From positions 10,158,001 through 10,222,000 of the forward strand of contig NZ_CP071090.1 in NCBI RefSeq assembly GCF_017301735.1: a stretch of DNA of 64,000 nucleotides, in the 5' to 3' direction. Of the stretch, positions 60,667-64,000 are shown in pieces. A program made the translations under genes and the position numbers. This DNA is from Pyxidicoccus parkwaysis. GTDB taxonomy: Bacteria; Myxococcota; Myxococcia; Myxococcales; Myxococcaceae. Positions within the stretch are counted from its first letter, which is position 1, and each line of letters begins with the position of its first letter. Under the pieces are notes generated by a model. That model had not been told where the DNA came from. It was given only the letters and a program-made list of their open reading frames with translations, and made no database searches.

Positions 60667-60917
60667 GCCACCGTTGTCTGGGAATGCGTCCTCACGTACC
60701 GGATCAACATGGCTCGCGGTGGCCACATTGTGCGTGATTGGAACGAAGCGTCATCGCCACCACCTCACGACACGGCCCCATGGCGCGCTGGCCAGATCGT
60801 GCGCGACCTGCACAATGCGCCAGCGTCACCGCCTTCTGGAGCCGCGCCGCAACGAACCGGGAAAGTGTGGCGCACGGTGGCCAGGTTGTCCGTGGCCAGC
60901 ACGTACTGGGAGTCCGC
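60667..60917. repeat. Degenerate tandem copies of the tolC 3' end
   Basis: The gap between the ChaN-like gene and tolC is 398 bp long. From about 60667 it contains three diverged copies of the last ~90 bp of the TolC coding sequence (true copy about 60918-61020). Each begins with a GCCACC-like block (60667, 60756, 60825; true copy 60931) and includes a (C)GGTGGCCA..TTGT.CGTGG.. block. Units are 69-106 bp apart with indels. The rest of the gap holds nothing I recognise. Confidence 0.65.
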
Positions 60918-62221
60918 TCAGGGAACCATCGCCACCACCGTCTGGGGCTGCGTGCCCACGGCCCGAGCCAGCGTGGCGCGAGCGGTGGCCAGGTTGTACG
61001 TGGCCTGCACGCGCTGCGCGGCGGCGTTGGTGTACTGCACCTGCGCGTCACTTAATTCGATGATGTTGCCCACGCCCGCCTGATAGCGGCCCTCGGCCAG
61101 CCGCAATCGCTCGCGAGCATTCACCACCGCCTCCTCCGCCGCGGACAGCGCCTCACGAGAAGCCGTCACCGCCAGTCGCGCCTGCTCCACCTCCAGCCGC
61201 ACCTGCTGCCGCAGCACGTCCTGCTGCGCCTGCGAGTCGCGCAGCAATGCCCGCTGTTCGCGCACCTCCGCGCGAGTGCGGCCACCCTCGAAGAGAGGCC
61301 AGCTCAACGTCAGCCCGCCGCTCACGTTGAGCGTCGCATCCACCGGGTCCGTGCCCGTGTCCGTCGCTCCAGCCGTGGCACCCAGGCTCGGCCAGAAGTC
61401 GCTCCGCGTCGCGCCCACCTGCGCTTCCTGCGCGCGCACCTGCAGCTCGCGAGCCTTCACGTCACCGCGCGCCGCCAGCGCCCGCTGCACCAGCACGTCT
61501 GGCTCCGCGTCCTCGCCATCCACGGGAGCCACCGCCACGTCCTGCACCGTGTAGTCAGCAGAGCGCTCCACGCCCATCGCCTGGTTGAGCCGGGCCTTCG
61601 CGGTGGCCTCCGCGTTGCGCGCCTGGATGAAGCTCACCTGCGCGTTCGCTCGCGCCGTGCGCTGCTGGAGCAGGTCGATTTCCGGCCGCGTCCCCACCTC
61701 CACCGCCGCCTGCACCTGCTTCAGTCGCTTCTCCTCGCTCTCCAGCGTCTCGCGCGCCACGTCCAGCAGCGCCCGCTGCGTCAGCACGTCGAAGTACGAG
61801 GTGCGCACGTCGAGCAGCACGTCCTCCAGCGTCTGCGTCTGCGATGCCTCCTGCGCCTCCGCGGAACGTCTCGACGCCGTGAGCCGGCCCGACGTACGCC
61901 CGAAGTCGTAGAGGAGCTGGTTCGCGGTGAGCCCCGCGCTGAAGCGCTTCGACGTGCCGGTGCTCACCGTGCCGCCATCGGTGCCGACGCGGCTCGTCCC
62001 CACGTTGTAGCTCGCGCTGCCGTTCAACTGCGGCAGGAAGCCGGCGCGCGTCTGGTCCACGCGAGCCTGCGCCGCCTCCGTGCCGGCCCGCGCCGAGCGG
62101 AGCTGCGGCTGCTGCTCGCGCGCCGTGGCCTCCGCCTGCTCCAGCGTGAGCACCCTCGGGGCTTCCGCCGCGAGCGCACCCGCACACCACCCCAGCACCA
62201 CCACCATGGCCAACGTCCGCA

Positions 62222-62222
<1 letters not shown>
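60918..62222 (-). CDS. TolC-like outer-membrane efflux channel
   Basis: 434 aa from the ATG at 62222 (shares one base with the permease stop: TGATG). Signal peptide (LAMVVVLGWCAGALAAEA). Two OEP repeat halves with long helices (LTLEQAEATAREQQPQLRSA, ALLDVARETLESEEKRLKQV, LSAAEEAVVNARERLRLAEG) and short strand loops (ASYNVGTS, GGLTLSWPLFEGGRT). Forms the outer-membrane conduit for the MacB-type transporter encoded directly upstream. 3' end is followed by degenerate repeats of its own C-terminal coding region. Confidence 0.9.
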
Positions 62223-63450
<1,228 letters not shown>

Positions 63451-63454
<4 letters not shown>

Positions 63455-64000
63455 GGCAGCGCCTCCTCTTCCTCGGGCAGCGGCACCGCGGCCTGCGGCA
63501 CCTGCCGCCGGTCCGCGACGATGCGGCCATCGCGTACCACCACCACGCGGCCGGCATACGCGGCGATGTCCGGCTCGTGCGTCACCACCACCAGTGTGAG
63601 TCCCTCGCGTTGCAGCTCCTGGAACAGCGCCATCACCTCCACGCTGGTGCGCGAGTCCAGGTTGCCGGTGGGCTCGTCCGCGAGGATGAGGCGCGGCCGG
63701 CCCACCAGCGCACGGGCGATGGCCACGCGCTGCTGCTGTCCGCCGGAGAGCTGCTTCGGATGGTGCTCCAGCCGCTCGCCCAGCCCCACGCGCTCCAGCG
63801 AGGCCTTCGCGCGCAGGCGCCGCTCGCGCGCGGGCACGCCTGCGTACAACAGCGGCAGCTCCACGTTCTCCAACGCGGTGGTGCGCGCCAGCAGGTTGAA
63901 GCTCTGGAAGACGAAGCCCAGCGTGCGGTTGCGCACGCGCGCCAATCCGTCTCTGTCGAGCCGCGCCACGTTGCGCCCTTCGAGGAGGTACTCACCCGTG
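63451..64000 (-). CDS. MacB-associated ABC ATPase, 5' end outside window
   Basis: About 183 codons visible; the start lies beyond 64000 (the frame continues with TGEYLLEGRNVARLD at the edge). Visible: Q-loop VFQSFNLLARTTALENVELPL, signature QLSGGQQQRVAIARAL, Walker B LILADEPTGNLDS, and H-loop VVTHEPDI. LolD/MacB-type ATPase. First (visible) gene of the operon: ATPase, permease, TolC. A MacA-like adaptor would be expected upstream. Confidence 0.92.

Overview
High-GC DNA from a myxobacterium, most likely Myxococcaceae (Myxococcus, Corallococcus or Pyxidicoccus relatives). The evidence is the overall G+C-rich sequence with strong third-position GC, many hybrid histidine kinases and Ser/Thr kinases, and several families known mainly from myxobacteria: a DUSAM protein, two DUF2378 (TIGR02265) paralogues, a DUF2381 (TIGR02268) protein and a SitA-type lipoprotein toxin. 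I see no rRNA, tRNA, CRISPR array, transposase or prophage. The window opens inside a hybrid kinase gene and closes inside an ABC-transporter ATPase gene.

Layout. 1-3 kb: a three-gene two-component operon on the minus strand. 4.5-7.4 kb: a kin-discrimination cassette (DUSAM protein, small unknown protein, SitA-like HNH nuclease toxin lipoprotein, SUKH immunity protein). 7.6-9.1 kb: an XRE regulator, a Ser/Thr kinase pseudogene with an internal deletion, and a DUF2378 protein. 9.4-14.2 kb: aminotransferase, unknown gene, M20 deacylase, calcineurin-like protein. 14.4-19.1 kb: secreted M43 metalloprotease with a strong terminator, then an apparent graspetide RiPP locus: a 48-aa precursor with a TTxxxxEE core motif, an ATP-grasp ligase, and a convergent C39-peptidase ABC exporter with a small membrane protein. 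19.3-22.8 kb: Mla-type lipid transport operon. 23-31 kb: recF with an unusual repeat tail, lipoprotein operon, OsmC, PAS histidine kinase. 31-38 kb: a truncated DNA-alkylation-repair gene, DUF1990 genes, and an S41 protease divergent from an HTH regulator across a perfect palindrome. 38.6-42.5 kb: dnaN, and a sigma factor / membrane regulator / beta-barrel operon. 42.7-45.3 kb: a hybrid kinase and an MqsA-like toxin-antitoxin pair. 45.6-50.5 kb: a stand-alone B12-binding protein with the CarH-type photoreceptor signature (Wx9EH) leading an operon with an unknown helical protein and two large hybrid kinases. 50.5-57.3 kb: XRE regulator, chemoreceptor, DUF2381, two Ser/Thr kinases. 57.4-64 kb: esterase lipoprotein, DUF2378 protein, a ChaN/Tiki-like lipoprotein, and a MacB/TolC-type efflux operon whose tolC 3' end is followed by degenerate duplicated copies of itself.

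The two most promising little-described systems are the putative B12/light-sensing phosphorelay operon (45595-50538) and the plesiocin-type graspetide locus (15476-19108). The Sit-type toxin cassette (4535-7436) is the clearest example of a known myxobacterial social-conflict system with a potentially new toxin/immunity allele. Many neighbouring genes overlap by ATGA junctions, so operon assignments are generally firm; functions of several small and myxobacteria-specific proteins are unknown.
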